From CAYPNF01 sp964411985 (GTDB lineage Bacteria; Verrucomicrobiota; Verrucomicrobiia; Limisphaerales; J093): a stretch of 64,000 nt of DNA. The position numbers and the translations under genes are program-made. Where the stretch lies: assembly GCA_964411985.1 (NCBI GenBank), contig CAYPNF010000043.1:1-64000 (forward strand). The letters run 5' to 3'. Below the pieces are notes generated by a model, which was given only the letters and a program-made list of their open reading frames with translations, did no database searches and was not told the DNA's origin. Shown here piece after piece: positions 17,192-27,083 of this stretch. Position 1 is the stretch's first letter. Every line of letters starts with the position of its first letter.

Positions 17192-17651
17192 CAGAGGCTG
17201 GTCCCTGCTGGCGGTCTTGGCGATGCTACCAATGCGGAGGGCATACGAGGATGCACGAACTCAAGCGACCCACGGTACCGTTTTTGCGTCGCCGAGCGTT
17301 CTGCAACCCGTTCCCGGGCAGACCGGAGCCTTCCACTAACCAGTGGCGAGTTCAAAATAATAAATGCGACCGGTGACGACTGTGTCTCCCGGCCGCATTC
17401 ATTTCCCCGCGCGTTCTGAACGGTGCATCGACTCTGGCACGAAGCCAAATCGTCACCCCAACCCCAACGCGCTCTTTCTTGGCGACGAAAGGCGGACTAG
17501 CCGCCCCAGCCCAGCAACCTTAGGCTGCTGCAAAGATCCATGTTCTTCCGTACAATATAGAGTGCGTTAGGGGGATTGTATATCCGTTGTATTACGTAAT
17601 TCGGCCCTAGCAGAGGCTAGAAAACGACGCAGATTAGGTATTTTTACCTAA
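17192..17651. other. Convergent intergenic region with a hairpin
   Basis: No gene is seen in these 460 bp. An 11-bp stem with one mismatch (AATGCGACCGG at 17363-17373 with CCGGCCGCATT at 17389-17399, 15-nt loop) lies 170 bp after the metallopeptidase-like gene. The 17550-17651 part is AT-richer than its surroundings (for example GATTGTATATCCGTTGTATT). The hairpin could end transcription of either convergent gene. Confidence 0.4.
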
Positions 17652-18290
17652 TCACCCCCTCTGACGGAGCTTGGCAAGGGCAGCGGTGGCTGAATGAACG
17701 TGCAGCTTCCGATAAATGCGCTGCAAGTGGCTGTTGATCGTTCGAGTGCTGACCGAGAGCTTCTCCCCAATCTCATCGTAACGAAGGCCCTCCGACAGGT
17801 ACTGGAGCACCTCCAACTCCCGCGCGCTCAGCTCGGAGTTCGCCTTGAGAGGCGCAGGGCGAAGGGTGCGCAAGACCATGCGGGCAACCTGACCCGACAT
17901 GGAAGCTCCACCCGAGGCTATTTCAGCAATGGCCTCGAGCAGCTTCGTCGGCGAGACCCCCTTGACCAAATAGCCGGTGGCCCCTGCGCTCAATGCCGGG
18001 AACACAAAGTCGGTTTCATCGTGGACCGTGAGCACCAGGATCTCGATCTGCGGGAACCGAGCCCGACAAGCACGAATGAACTCCACGCCGCTCATGCCTG
18101 GCATCTCCAGATCGACGAGGACCACCTCGGGTTGTTCCACCGCAAGCTGCTCCAGCGCTGCCGCGGCACCGCGATAAGCTCCGGTACAGGCAAAACCGGG
18201 TGAACCGCGAATCAGCGCGGCCAATGCCTCACGCGTGCCAGCGTCGTCCTCCACCACCATGACTTTGATCACTTCGCCCTCGTTCCTCAT
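17652..18290 (-). CDS. NarL/FixJ-type response regulator
   Basis: A 212-residue two-component response regulator. The receiver domain covers residues 8 to about 125: acidic pair in VVEDDAG, phospho-acceptor D60 in VVLVDLEMPGMSG, the T of VLTVHDE and K in YLVKG. A LuxR-type helix-turn-helix follows at about 148-212 (LSARELEVLQYLSEGLRYDEIGEKL, then TRTINSHLQRIYRKL). All key residues are present, so it should be phosphorylated and bind DNA. No histidine kinase is adjacent, so it is an orphan here. It is divergent from the DNA glycosylase gene. Confidence 0.92.
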   Translation of the reverse strand: MRNEGEVIKVMVVEDDAGTREALAALIRGSPGFACTGAYRGAAAALEQLAVEQPEVVLVDLEMPGMSGVEFIRACRARFPQIEILVLTVHDETDFVFPALSAGATGYLVKGVSPTKLLEAIAEIASGGASMSGQVARMVLRTLRPAPLKANSELSARELEVLQYLSEGLRYDEIGEKLSVSTRTINSHLQRIYRKLHVHSATAALAKLRQRG

Positions 18291-18430
18291 CTTATGGTGC
18301 AGGATCTAAACCACAGCTGTTCCCATGGATCAAGTAACTTCGACAACTTACCGCCAGTCCCATCGGATCCCCAGTAGCCATCTCAGCCCAAGTGTTCTAT
18401 GCTGGCGGCAACTCAAATGGTCAACCGCTC

Positions 18431-19048
18431 ATGCACTCACAGGCACAAGAATTCCTAAGCCGCACCGATCCACGCCTGGCCGCCCTCATTCAGAGAGTCG
18501 GCCCCATGGACTTGAAACCCAGGCGTCTCCCCCCTTACCGATCCCTGATGCAGGCGGTCGTGTACCAGCAACTCAACGGCAAAGCGGCCGAAACCATCCT
18601 GCGTCGATTCATCGCGCTCTTCCCCGGAGGAAAGGCCTTTCCCAAGCCCGAGCAGGTGCTCAAAATGCCCCAGGAAACCCTCCGCTCCGCCGGCCTCTCA
18701 AAATCCAAGGCAAACTACCTCCAGTGCATTGCCGAAAGAATGCTGTCAGGTCAACTCCCTTCCCTGGCCGAGTGTGATCGCATCACGGACGAGGAGATTG
18801 TGGACAAACTCATCCAGATCAAGGGCGTGGGCCGCTGGACAGTGGAGATGTTCCTGATCTTCAACCTCGGACGGCCCGATGTGTTTCCCGTCCATGATTT
18901 GGGTGTACGCAGAGGATACCAACTCACTTTCCACAAACGCCAGCTGCCAACCCCCGTCCAGCTCCAGCGAATCGGGCAAAAGTGGGCTCCCTACCGAACC
19001 GCAGCCGCATGGTATTTCTGGCGGGCAGCGGATGGCAAGGACGAGTGA
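18431..19048 (+). CDS. AlkA-like DNA-3-methyladenine glycosylase (HhH-GPD family)
   Basis: A 205-residue base-excision repair glycosylase. The helix-hairpin-helix is IKGVGRWTVEMFLIF and the catalytic aspartate should be the one in VFPVHDLGVRRGY, as in AlkA-type enzymes. YQQLNGKAAETILRRF near residue 40 matches the family's YQQ(L/I)SxKAA motif. There is no N-terminal AraC-like or Ada domain; the length is that of the short AlkA/Mag1 class. The ATG at 18431 (MHSQAQEFL) was chosen over one 13 codons upstream because the first family-like helix starts there. It would remove alkylated purines such as 3-methyladenine. It is 43 bp ahead of the nitrilase-family gene on the same strand. Confidence 0.87.
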   Translation: MHSQAQEFLSRTDPRLAALIQRVGPMDLKPRRLPPYRSLMQAVVYQQLNGKAAETILRRFIALFPGGKAFPKPEQVLKMPQETLRSAGLSKSKANYLQCIAERMLSGQLPSLAECDRITDEEIVDKLIQIKGVGRWTVEMFLIFNLGRPDVFPVHDLGVRRGYQLTFHKRQLPTPVQLQRIGQKWAPYRTAAAWYFWRAADGKDE

Positions 19049-19091
19049 TTTTCCTCGCCAGAGGAGTTGAGGTTTTCCACTGTTATCCACT

Positions 19092-19946
19092 ATGCCTAGC
19101 ACTCTGCAAGTATCTTGCGTCCAGATGCACTGGGCGGTGTCCATGGAAAGAAACCTCGAGGCCATTCTGCGCCACATCCGGGGCGCGGCCACGGAAGGCA
19201 GCCGGGTGGTTCTCTTCCCGGAAGCGTGCATCACCAGCTATTACTTCCCGTACGTGGTCGAACTTCCTCAACCGAGCGTCCGTGAGGCATTGCAAACCAT
19301 CTGTGCCGCCGCCAAGGATGCCGGAATCTGGACCATCGTGGGGAGCATCCAGAAAACCCCTGACCGATTCCTAAACCTCGCGCACGTCGTCGCTCCCGAT
19401 GGCAGAATTGTCTACGAGTATGCCAAGGTGCATATGGCGGGCAGGGATGAGAAGGTGTACTGCCGGGGGGGGGACAAGCTCGCTCTGTTCGAAATCGATG
19501 GCATCCTCTGCACCCTCGTGATTTGCCGCGATGGTCGCCACCCGGAATTGTATCGGCTTCCCGCCATGGCGGGAGCCCAGATCCTGTTTCATCCCTCCTG
19601 TAGCTCCGACGAGGTGGAAGCGGTCCACTGGAAACGAACCTCAGGCCGAGCCCAGCTACCCGTCGGCCCCAACACTCGCATTTTCCATTGTGTCGCCAAC
19701 ACGGTGGGAACCTCGCCTGATGGCAAGCAATGCTCCAGCGGTCAGTCCTTCATTCGCGAGCCCAACGGTCTGCCCTTGGCCGAAGCGGGCTGGTACCAGG
19801 AAGAGCGGATTACCGCCACCCTGGATCTGGAGCGTGCGGACCGCGCCTACGTGATGGACAGTTTGCAGAGCCCTCCCTTCCTGCGAAGCCAATGGGAAAG
19901 GGTGGTGGAGACCGTAAAAGAGCGGAAGGATCTAAAACCCGAATGA
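19092..19946 (+). CDS. Carbon-nitrogen hydrolase (nitrilase superfamily)
   Basis: A 284-residue amidohydrolase with the full catalytic triad of the nitrilase superfamily: E44 (VVLFPEA), K112 (YAKVHM) and C145 (LVICRDGRHPE). The fold should be the usual alpha-beta-beta-alpha sandwich. Motifs differ from classical nitrilases (CRDGRHPELYR in place of CYDLRFPE) but keep the cysteine, and are closer to N-carbamoyl or omega-amidase-like branches. Cytoplasmic, with no signal peptide. The substrate is not predictable. It may be cotranscribed with the glycosylase upstream, but the products have no obvious link. The next gene starts 46 bp downstream. Confidence 0.87.
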   Translation: MPSTLQVSCVQMHWAVSMERNLEAILRHIRGAATEGSRVVLFPEACITSYYFPYVVELPQPSVREALQTICAAAKDAGIWTIVGSIQKTPDRFLNLAHVVAPDGRIVYEYAKVHMAGRDEKVYCRGGDKLALFEIDGILCTLVICRDGRHPELYRLPAMAGAQILFHPSCSSDEVEAVHWKRTSGRAQLPVGPNTRIFHCVANTVGTSPDGKQCSSGQSFIREPNGLPLAEAGWYQEERITATLDLERADRAYVMDSLQSPPFLRSQWERVVETVKERKDLKPE

Positions 19947-19992
19947 GGGCGCGCACAGGAATCATCCTCTACCCGCCCTGACACAACATGTC

Positions 19993-22900
19993 ATGAGGTT
20001 CCTGATCCATGCGCTGCTTCTGCTGGTCCTGCTGCAGGTCGACTCCTCCGGTCATGCCGCCAGCCTGGAAACGCAACCCCTGCGCCCTCCCTCCCGTGGC
20101 GCCGGCAACCGGCTTTTCGAGGTCGTTCCTGCTGATCGGACGGGTGTGGATTTTGTCTATCGCTGGACGCCTCAACCCCGCTATGAACGCCTCCTGAACT
20201 CTTCCGTAGTGGGCGGTGGAGTGGCCGTCGGCGATTACGATGGCGACGAACGCCCGGATCTCTGCCTGACCCGCCCTGCGGGGGGGTGCCAACTGTACCG
20301 GAATTTGGGCGAGTTCCGGTTCACAAACGTCACCACGCAAGCGGGCATCCATAACGAAGCCTCTTGGACCACGGGGGTTACCTTCGCAGATGTCAACGGG
20401 GACGGCCTCCTGGATCTGTATGTGTGCTGTTACGACTCTGCCAACCAGCTCTACCTTAATCAGGGGAATGGCACCTTCGCCGAAAAGGCCGCCTCCTTTG
20501 GCCTGGATTTCAAGGGGGCGAGTATCATGGCCGCCTTCGGGGATTATGACCGCGATGGACGGCTCGATGTCTACCTGTTGACCGCCGGGATGATTCCTCA
20601 GCCGTCCCAGAAATTCCGAGTCAAGTTCGTCGACGGACGCCCTGTTGTACCGGAAGAACTCCAGGAATTCTGGCAAATCTTCTATCTACCCGGAGAACGG
20701 GCAGCCATGGCGGAGGCCGGACAGCTCGATCATCTTTACCGCAACAACGGCAACGGCACCTTTACCGAAACGAGCAAGCCAGCAGGCATAACCGGTTGCG
20801 ATTTTGGCAACGCGGTCCAATGGTGGGACTACAACCGGGACGGTTGGCCCGACCTCTACGTTGCCAATGACTACTTCGGACCTGACCGTCTGTATCGCAA
20901 TAACCAAAACGGAACCTTCACCGAAGTCTCCGCAACCGCCCTGCCCCACACTCCTTGGACCTCGATGGGGGTGGACGTTGCTGACCTGAACAACGATGGG
21001 TACTTCGACCTCCTCGCCTCGGATATGTCCGGCACGACCCGATTCAAACGTCTTATCGACATGGTGGACAACGAGAAAAGCGGGTGGTTCCTTGAGTACC
21101 CAGAACCGCGCCAGTACATGCGAAACGCGCTGTTTCTCAACACCGGCTGTGGCCGATTCCTCGAAACGGCTTTCCTGGCGGGCATCGCCGACACCGACTG
21201 GACCTGGTCCGTCCTTTTCGGCGATCTGGATAATGATGGCTGGGAGGACCTCTTCGTGCCGAATGGCATGACTCGCGATTGGATGGACACAGATCTGGCC
21301 CTGCAGGCTCAAGCGCTTCCCCCGGCTGAGTTCCCCAAATTCTGGCGCAGCCAAGCCGTCCGTGCCGACACCAACCTCGCCTTCCGGAACCGGGGAAAGC
21401 TGCCGTTGGAAGAGAGAGGTCCCGCCTGGGGACTCAACCTGCCCGGTCCCAGCTTTGGAGCCGCTTTGGCCGACTTGGATGGGGACGGTGATCTCGACCT
21501 CGTGGTCAACGTCTTCGAATCGCCCGTGCGAATGCTCCGGAACCACTCGCAAGAAGGCCACCGCCTCAACGTCCAGCTGCGCTGCAACGGGCCAAACCCT
21601 TTTGCACTCGGGGCAACGGTGCGTCTGGAAACCACAGCGGGGCGACTTATGCGGTACCTGACCCCTGCCCATGGGTTCATGTCCGCCACCGAACCTGTGC
21701 TCCACTTTGGCTTGGGTAATGCCGAGAGAATCCAGCGACTCCAAGTCGACTGGCCCAACGGCCAGCAATCCGAGTTCACCAATCTGCTCACCGGCCAAGT
21801 GCTGACCATCACCGAAACCTTTACCTCTCCTCCGCCACGAGCAGCCGCGTCGCCGGAGCCTGCGACACTGTTCGCCTATTCCCCCAGTTTCGAGCAGGTC
21901 CACGGTCGATCCGAACCTTCCGCAGACTTGACCCTCCAACCCTTGCTTCCTTGGGAGCTTTCCCGGCATGGTCCCTCTCAAGCCTGGGCAGACGTGGACG
22001 GCGACGGAAAGGTCGATTTGTTGGTCACCGGAAGCACGAACAGGCCCGGCGTGCTTTACTTGAACCGGGGAAAAGGCCAGTTCATGCCTGCCCCACAGTC
22101 CGTTCCGAATAGAGAGGTTGAGGCAGCCAATTGTCTCTTCTTGGATGCCAATAGCGATGGCCATCCGGATCTCTATGTGGTTACCGCTGGATACCGGCTC
22201 CCAGCTGCCGACCCAGCTTTGCGTGACTTGCTCTATCTCAATGACGGCAAAGGTCAGTTTTCCTTGGCGCCGACAAATGCTTTGCCTGACCTGCGCGATA
22301 GCGGAAGCACGGCTGCCGCAGCCGATTTCGACCGGGACGGCGACCTGGACCTCTTCGTGGGGTCGAGGTGCGAGCCAGGAAAGTATCCCCTCACCCCGGA
22401 AAGCCGCCTGCTTCGGAACGAGGGAGGCAGATTCGTCGAAGTGACCGACGCCTTGGCACCGGGTTTGCGGAAGGCAGGCCTAGTCACCAGCGCGGTGTGG
22501 TCCGATGCCGATAACGATGGCTGGCCCGATCTCCTGGTCACGTATGAATGGGGCCCGGTCCGTTTTTTCCACAACGAGCACGGCCGACTGACCGAGCAGA
22601 CGGCACAGGCCGGGCTCGCCGAACACCTGGGATGGTGGCAGCAGCTCGCTGCCGGTGATGTGGATCTGGACGGGGACATGGACTACGTGGTCACCAACCT
22701 CGGACTCAATACCCGGTACCGTCCCTCTCCAGAGTCACCTTGCCTGCTATACTACGGCGACTTCTTAGGCGACGGCAGCACGCAGCTCATCGAAGCCCAA
22801 AAGGAGGGCGAAGTCCTTGTTCCGGTCCGTGGGCGAAGCGCACTCGAAAAGGCGATTCCCGGGCTGGCAGGCCGGTTTCCCACCCATCACCTGTACGCTC

Positions 22901-23634
22901 GCGCCAGCCTGGAGGAAATCCTGACGAAGCCGGTCCTCGAGAAGGCGGGGGTGCTCCAGGTTACCATCTCCGCATCGTGCCTTTTGCGGAACACCGGAAA
23001 AGGCCAATTCCAAGTGGAACACTTACCGGAAATGGCGCAGATCGCCCCCTCCCTGGCGCTGGCCTTGGCCGACGTGAATGATGACGGCTGGCCTGACCTC
23101 TTCTTGGCTCAGAATTCCCACTCCCCCCATCGCGAGACCGGGCGCATGGACGGCGGCCTCGGCGCCCTCCTGCTGGGCACCGGGAACGGCGCTTGGGAAA
23201 CCCTGGGCCCCATCGTGAGCGGCTTGGTAGTCCCTGGCGACGCACGCAGCGTAGGAGTGGTCGATTTCAACGAGGATGGACTGACGGATCTCGTGGCAGG
23301 CATCCAGAATGCTCCGATGTTGGGTTTCACCAACCGGATGGCGCATACGAGTCACTTCCTCCCGATCCGACTCCAAGGTAGAAAAGGCAATCCGACCGCC
23401 GTTGGAGCCCGGATAACCGTCCAATCCGACGATGGGACCACTCAGTGCGCCGAGACCTATGCTCACAGCGGTTCCGGCGACGCAGCGGGGGGAATCGTCC
23501 GATTTGGTTTAGGGAGCAAGAGGAGAGCGAATCGAGTGGAAGTGAGGTGGCCAAACGGCGCCAACTCCACCCACCAGGCCGTCGGCCAGGGCGAGGTGCT
23601 TCTTCTGGAGGAACCGGCTCCCCAGAGACCCTGA
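19993..23634 (+). CDS. Giant secreted double CRTAC1 protein (FG-GAP repeats with two ASPIC/UnbV domains)
   Basis: A 1213-residue secreted protein with a signal peptide at residues 1 to about 22 (LIHALLLLVLLQVDSSGHA). It consists of two CRTAC1-like units in one chain. The first runs to about residue 600: a series of FG-GAP/VCBS repeats with calcium-binding loops such as DYDGDERPDL, DVNGDGLLDL, DYDRDGRLDV and DLDGDGDLDL, then an ASPIC/UnbV domain at about 521-597 (GATVRLETTAG, FGLGNAERIQRLQVDWPNG). The second spans from about 635 to the end, with loops DVDGDGKVDL, DFDRDGDLDL, DADNDGWPDL and DLDGDMDYV, and a second ASPIC/UnbV domain at about 1119-1195 (VEVRWPNG). Single-unit relatives are about 550-600 residues, so this is a tandem duplication or fusion. 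Role: surface or periplasmic beta-propellers, probably in binding; no enzyme motif is seen. Confidence 0.88.
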   Translation: MRFLIHALLLLVLLQVDSSGHAASLETQPLRPPSRGAGNRLFEVVPADRTGVDFVYRWTPQPRYERLLNSSVVGGGVAVGDYDGDERPDLCLTRPAGGCQLYRNLGEFRFTNVTTQAGIHNEASWTTGVTFADVNGDGLLDLYVCCYDSANQLYLNQGNGTFAEKAASFGLDFKGASIMAAFGDYDRDGRLDVYLLTAGMIPQPSQKFRVKFVDGRPVVPEELQEFWQIFYLPGERAAMAEAGQLDHLYRNNGNGTFTETSKPAGITGCDFGNAVQWWDYNRDGWPDLYVANDYFGPDRLYRNNQNGTFTEVSATALPHTPWTSMGVDVADLNNDGYFDLLASDMSGTTRFKRLIDMVDNEKSGWFLEYPEPRQYMRNALFLNTGCGRFLETAFLAGIADTDWTWSVLFGDLDNDGWEDLFVPNGMTRDWMDTDLALQAQALPPAEFPKFWRSQAVRADTNLAFRNRGKLPLEERGPAWGLNLPGPSFGAALADLDGDGDLDLVVNVFESPVRMLRNHSQEGHRLNVQLRCNGPNPFALGATVRLETTAGRLMRYLTPAHGFMSATEPVLHFGLGNAERIQRLQVDWPNGQQSEFTNLLTGQVLTITETFTSPPPRAAASPEPATLFAYSPSFEQVHGRSEPSADLTLQPLLPWELSRHGPSQAWADVDGDGKVDLLVTGSTNRPGVLYLNRGKGQFMPAPQSVPNREVEAANCLFLDANSDGHPDLYVVTAGYRLPAADPALRDLLYLNDGKGQFSLAPTNALPDLRDSGSTAAAADFDRDGDLDLFVGSRCEPGKYPLTPESRLLRNEGGRFVEVTDALAPGLRKAGLVTSAVWSDADNDGWPDLLVTYEWGPVRFFHNEHGRLTEQTAQAGLAEHLGWWQQLAAGDVDLDGDMDYVVTNLGLNTRYRPSPESPCLLYYGDFLGDGSTQLIEAQKEGEVLVPVRGRSALEKAIPGLAGRFPTHHLYARASLEEILTKPVLEKAGVLQVTISASCLLRNTGKGQFQVEHLPEMAQIAPSLALALADVNDDGWPDLFLAQNSHSPHRETGRMDGGLGALLLGTGNGAWETLGPIVSGLVVPGDARSVGVVDFNEDGLTDLVAGIQNAPMLGFTNRMAHTSHFLPIRLQGRKGNPTAVGARITVQSDDGTTQCAETYAHSGSGDAAGGIVRFGLGSKRRANRVEVRWPNGANSTHQAVGQGEVLLLEEPAPQRP

Positions 23635-23768
23635 GGTGACCGCGAAAGCCGGGGCCAAACGGGGATTCTGTCGCCAGTTCATGTGACATGACAGTCAGCG
23701 CTCCCCCGGCCTAGGCTTAGGCAGTCAATCAACCAGAGCCCTATCAGATTCCGCAGCTTGCAGAGAGC

Positions 23769-23797
23769 TTGACAAGTACGCAGGAAGCTGGTAAATC
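23769..23797 (+). promoter_or_regulatory. Possible promoter before the LamG protein gene
   Basis: A perfect TTGACA -35 box lies at 23769-23774, with a weak -10 candidate TAAATC at 23792-23797 (17-bp spacing, three of six matches). AT-rich DNA follows up to the start at 23889, in contrast to its GC-rich surroundings. The long leader of about 85 nt could hold further control signals, but none is recognised. Confidence 0.35.
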
Positions 23798-23888
23798 TCT
23801 ATTAAATTAACACTCGTAATAAATTACCAACCGACCTAAATCGTCTTCTTTCAAGTACCCTGTTTCACGAAACCAACCAAGTGAACCT

Positions 23889-26852
23889 ATGAAAAATAAA
23901 CTCCAACTGGGCGCGGGTATAGCAACGCTATCCGCGCTGGCATTACTCCAATCGGCTCAGGCCTCGATGATCCATCGATACAGCTTCGGTGAAGCGGCCG
24001 GTGCCTCCACCGTGAAAGACTCTGTCGGCACAGCCGACGGTGTCATCAAGGGCAATGGCTCGGCCTTCAGCGGCACAGGCAAACTCTCCATCTTCGGCGG
24101 AGGGGGATCAGGCGCAGCGCCTGAAGCCATCGCCGGGTACGTGGACCTTCCCAACCACATGTTCAATATTCTGACCAATGTCACTTTCGAGACCTGGGTG
24201 ACTTGGGATGACGAGTTCGGCGGCGCGGCGGGTGCGACCTGGCCGCGCATTTTCGATTTCGGCACCTCCTCAGGTGGTGAAGACGTCTCGAACGGGGATG
24301 GTAACTACCTTTTCCTCTCCCCTAAAGGCGATGCCAACATCCGCTTTGCAGTGCGCGATCCAGCGACCGGAGCGGAGCCAGCCCAGGCCACTGGGCCAGG
24401 CCCCCTTGAGGCCGGAGTCGAGGTCTGCCTGACCGTCACTTATGATACCGATGCCAATGTCAGCCGACTGTACAGCAACGGCGTCCTGGTAGCATCGTCT
24501 GCAGCGCCAGTCGCCCTGAAAACAATCAACGACGTCAACAACTGGCTCGGTCGATCCCAATGGAACGACCCGATGTTCACGGGGACGTACAATGAATTCC
24601 GTGTTTACGATAACGCTCTGAATCCAGTCGAGGTTGCCGCAAGCTTCATTTCGGGCCCGGACAAACCGAGCACCGATGCGGCACTGGTGGGTCCAATCCA
24701 AGCGGTGCATCTGAGCGTGGCCAAGCTGGAGATGACCGAACAGGACAAGCAGAAGACGTCCGCAACCGTGGATTACGAAAAGGCGGCTGGGTTGCCGCTG
24801 GCTGGCATGCCGGGTGTTACTTACGAAAGCGACAAACCCGCAGTTCTTACCGTAAGTTCCACCGGTGAACTCACGGCGGTCGCCCCAGGAACCGCCAAGG
24901 TGACCCTGAGTTACAGTGGCAAGACTGATTCAGCCACTCTCACCGTCAACGCGCGCCAGAGTGGCTTGGTCACCGCAGGGACCCTTTACGTGGACCTGCG
25001 GGCAGCCGACCTGAAGAGCGCGACAGACACCTCCATCTGGCTCAACCGGGCGGGAACTGGCGACTTCACCTCTTCTGGCGAAGCCATCTACACCGCCAAC
25101 GTCGCTGGCTCTGGCATCGCGGGGATTGAATTCCCCACCGCGACGGCCACCTTCACCGGCCCCACGACCACCAGTGATCTGGAAGGCAACAGCGACTGCT
25201 CGATCGAGGTTTGGGCCTACAACCCCACGATTGCCGACGAAGAGACTCTGGTAGCCTGGAGTCATCGTGGCGGAGGCGATGGCAGCAACATGAGCTTCAA
25301 CTATGGCGCCAACGCCACCTGGGGAGCCGTAGGCCACTGGGGCAGCCCCGACATGGGATGGGATGGGACGCCTGCTGCAGGAAAATGGCATTACCTCGTG
25401 TACACCTACAACGGTGCCAACACCGCCAGAGTCTACGCCGACGGCGGCCTGAAATACGAAGAAGTATTCAGTAACCCATTGGCCATCCATCCGGGCAATG
25501 TCATCCGAGTCGGTGCACAATCCGTGCAAGCGGGAGATGCCGCTGACCCCGGTCAGGCATTCACAGGGTATATCAGCCTGGTAAGGGTGCACGGTGGTGA
25601 AATGAGCGCTAACGATGTTGCCAACAACTACCTCTTCGGTCCCAGCCTCGTCGACCCAGGCGCCCTCGAAGGTATTACTATGACGTTGAGTTACGAGACT
25701 TTGTACGGGCCTCGGGATTACTCTCAAGCTACGGTTACCGCTAACTACGCGAACCTAAAGAACCTCGCCGCAACGGATCTGAGCACCTATGCCTCGAGCG
25801 ATCCAGCTATCGTCACGGTCAACTCCAAAGGAGCCATCGTGGCCGTGAAAGAAGGCTCGGCGACCATCACCGCCACCTACAAGGGCAAGACCGCCACCAA
25901 GACCGTCACGGTCGTGGCGCCTCCTGCTCTGACTCTGAAACATCGTTACAGCTTCAGCGAAGCCACGGGAGCCAGCACCACAAAGGACTCAGCGGGCACA
26001 GCTGATGGCGTCATCAAAGGTAACGGAGCCTCGTTCGACGGCAGCGGACAGCTGAGCCTGCCTGGCGGGACAGCCTCCGGCGCCGACCCTGGCACCATCG
26101 CGGGCTATGTGGACCTGCCTAACGGGATTATCAGTGCACTGCACAACGCTACCTTCGAATCCTGGGTCACATGGGAAGGCTCAGGTGCATGGCAGCGCAT
26201 CTTCGACTTCGGCACCTCTGATCAAGGCGAGGATATTTCCAGTGGCAACGGGGCGTACTTCTTCCTGTGCCCGCAAAGCGGCCCTGGCTTCCTCCACTTC
26301 TCGGTGAGAGACCCCGTCACCGCCCAGGAGCCGTCACCGCTGGTCGGAAAGACCGCCTTGGGAATCAACTCTGAAGTCTATCTGGCAGTGACCTATGACT
26401 TCAGCGCCAACGTTTCCATGATGTATAGCAACGCGGTTCTTGTGGCCACGAATCTGACCTCAACCGCACCGAAAGCCATCGCAGACGTGAACAACTGGCT
26501 GGGCCGCTCGCAGTGGGGCGACAATATGTTCCAAGGGAAATTCAACGAGTTCCGCATTTGGGAAGGTGCACTGAGCGCCGACCAAGTGGCTGCGAACTAC
26601 ACTGCTGGTCCGAATACTGTTCCGGATGTGACACCGGCCAACGTCTCGCTCGGGATCGCCCTCTCGGGTGCTTCCGTCAAAATCAGCTGGCCCAACACCG
26701 TCACTGGATTCGCACTCCAGTCCTCCCTGGTGTTGGGTACCGGCGCGTCATGGACCGCGGTGGACACCTCCAGTGCCGTGGATCAGGGCGGCATGAAAGT
26801 TCTCACCGTTCCTGTCTCAGGAGCAGCGCAGTACTTCCGTCTGAAGAAATAG
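23889..26852 (+). CDS. Secreted LamG / Ig-like multidomain protein (three LamG, two Big_2)
   Basis: A 987-residue secreted protein with a signal peptide (residues 1-25, GIATLSALALLQSAQA). Domain order: LamG-like (about 26-255), Big_2-like Ig domain (about 270-352), a second, more distant LamG-like domain (about 365-590), a second Ig-like domain (about 600-680), a third LamG (about 688-895) and a C-terminal module (905-987) ending in YFRLKK, like the STDLVNW-type tails of other secreted proteins here. The first and third LamG domains are close copies: both share TADGVIKGNG and AGYVDLPN, showing recent internal duplication. LamG domains bind glycans or proteins; no catalytic motif is seen. Codon use matches its neighbours. 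It is followed by a strong intrinsic terminator and is probably its own transcription unit. Confidence 0.87.
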   Translation: MKNKLQLGAGIATLSALALLQSAQASMIHRYSFGEAAGASTVKDSVGTADGVIKGNGSAFSGTGKLSIFGGGGSGAAPEAIAGYVDLPNHMFNILTNVTFETWVTWDDEFGGAAGATWPRIFDFGTSSGGEDVSNGDGNYLFLSPKGDANIRFAVRDPATGAEPAQATGPGPLEAGVEVCLTVTYDTDANVSRLYSNGVLVASSAAPVALKTINDVNNWLGRSQWNDPMFTGTYNEFRVYDNALNPVEVAASFISGPDKPSTDAALVGPIQAVHLSVAKLEMTEQDKQKTSATVDYEKAAGLPLAGMPGVTYESDKPAVLTVSSTGELTAVAPGTAKVTLSYSGKTDSATLTVNARQSGLVTAGTLYVDLRAADLKSATDTSIWLNRAGTGDFTSSGEAIYTANVAGSGIAGIEFPTATATFTGPTTTSDLEGNSDCSIEVWAYNPTIADEETLVAWSHRGGGDGSNMSFNYGANATWGAVGHWGSPDMGWDGTPAAGKWHYLVYTYNGANTARVYADGGLKYEEVFSNPLAIHPGNVIRVGAQSVQAGDAADPGQAFTGYISLVRVHGGEMSANDVANNYLFGPSLVDPGALEGITMTLSYETLYGPRDYSQATVTANYANLKNLAATDLSTYASSDPAIVTVNSKGAIVAVKEGSATITATYKGKTATKTVTVVAPPALTLKHRYSFSEATGASTTKDSAGTADGVIKGNGASFDGSGQLSLPGGTASGADPGTIAGYVDLPNGIISALHNATFESWVTWEGSGAWQRIFDFGTSDQGEDISSGNGAYFFLCPQSGPGFLHFSVRDPVTAQEPSPLVGKTALGINSEVYLAVTYDFSANVSMMYSNAVLVATNLTSTAPKAIADVNNWLGRSQWGDNMFQGKFNEFRIWEGALSADQVAANYTAGPNTVPDVTPANVSLGIALSGASVKISWPNTVTGFALQSSLVLGTGASWTAVDTSSAVDQGGMKVLTVPVSGAAQYFRLKK

Positions 26853-26894
26853 TTGACGCATAGCCAGAATTACTGGCACTTCATACACACAGGC

Positions 26895-26928
26895 CGAGGG
26901 CCGGGGTTCTCCCGGCCCTCGTGCTTTT
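26895..26928 (+). terminator. Intrinsic terminator after the LamG protein gene
   Basis: GAGGGCCGGG at 26896-26905 pairs perfectly with CCCGGCCCTC at 26911-26920 around a 5-nt loop (GTTCT); C26895 and G26921 extend the stem to 11 bp. GTGCTTTT follows at 26921-26928. Stem strength and the T-run fit a Rho-independent terminator, 43 bp after the stop codon at 26852. Confidence 0.8.
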
Positions 26929-27083
26929 CCAGGAGGCTCTCGCTTCCGCAAAGGAGTAGTTTTCTCAATCTCGCGTTGACACCCTTCCCCCTGCACCTCT
27001 AGCATCTTGCCATAGCCATTTTGTCCGAGTTTAGGCACGATTATCACACGATCCAACTCGATGACTCTCCATCGTTGCGGGCA

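Noticed and set aside
17363..17399. CRISPR-like or tRNA-like structure in the gap after the metallopeptidase-like gene
   Set aside because: Only one hairpin is present, with no repeat units and no cloverleaf or anticodon arm.
20686..22164. 492-codon minus-strand frame in the double CRTAC1 gene
   Set aside because: It is the reverse shadow of FG-GAP repeats; the repeat pattern on the plus strand explains it.
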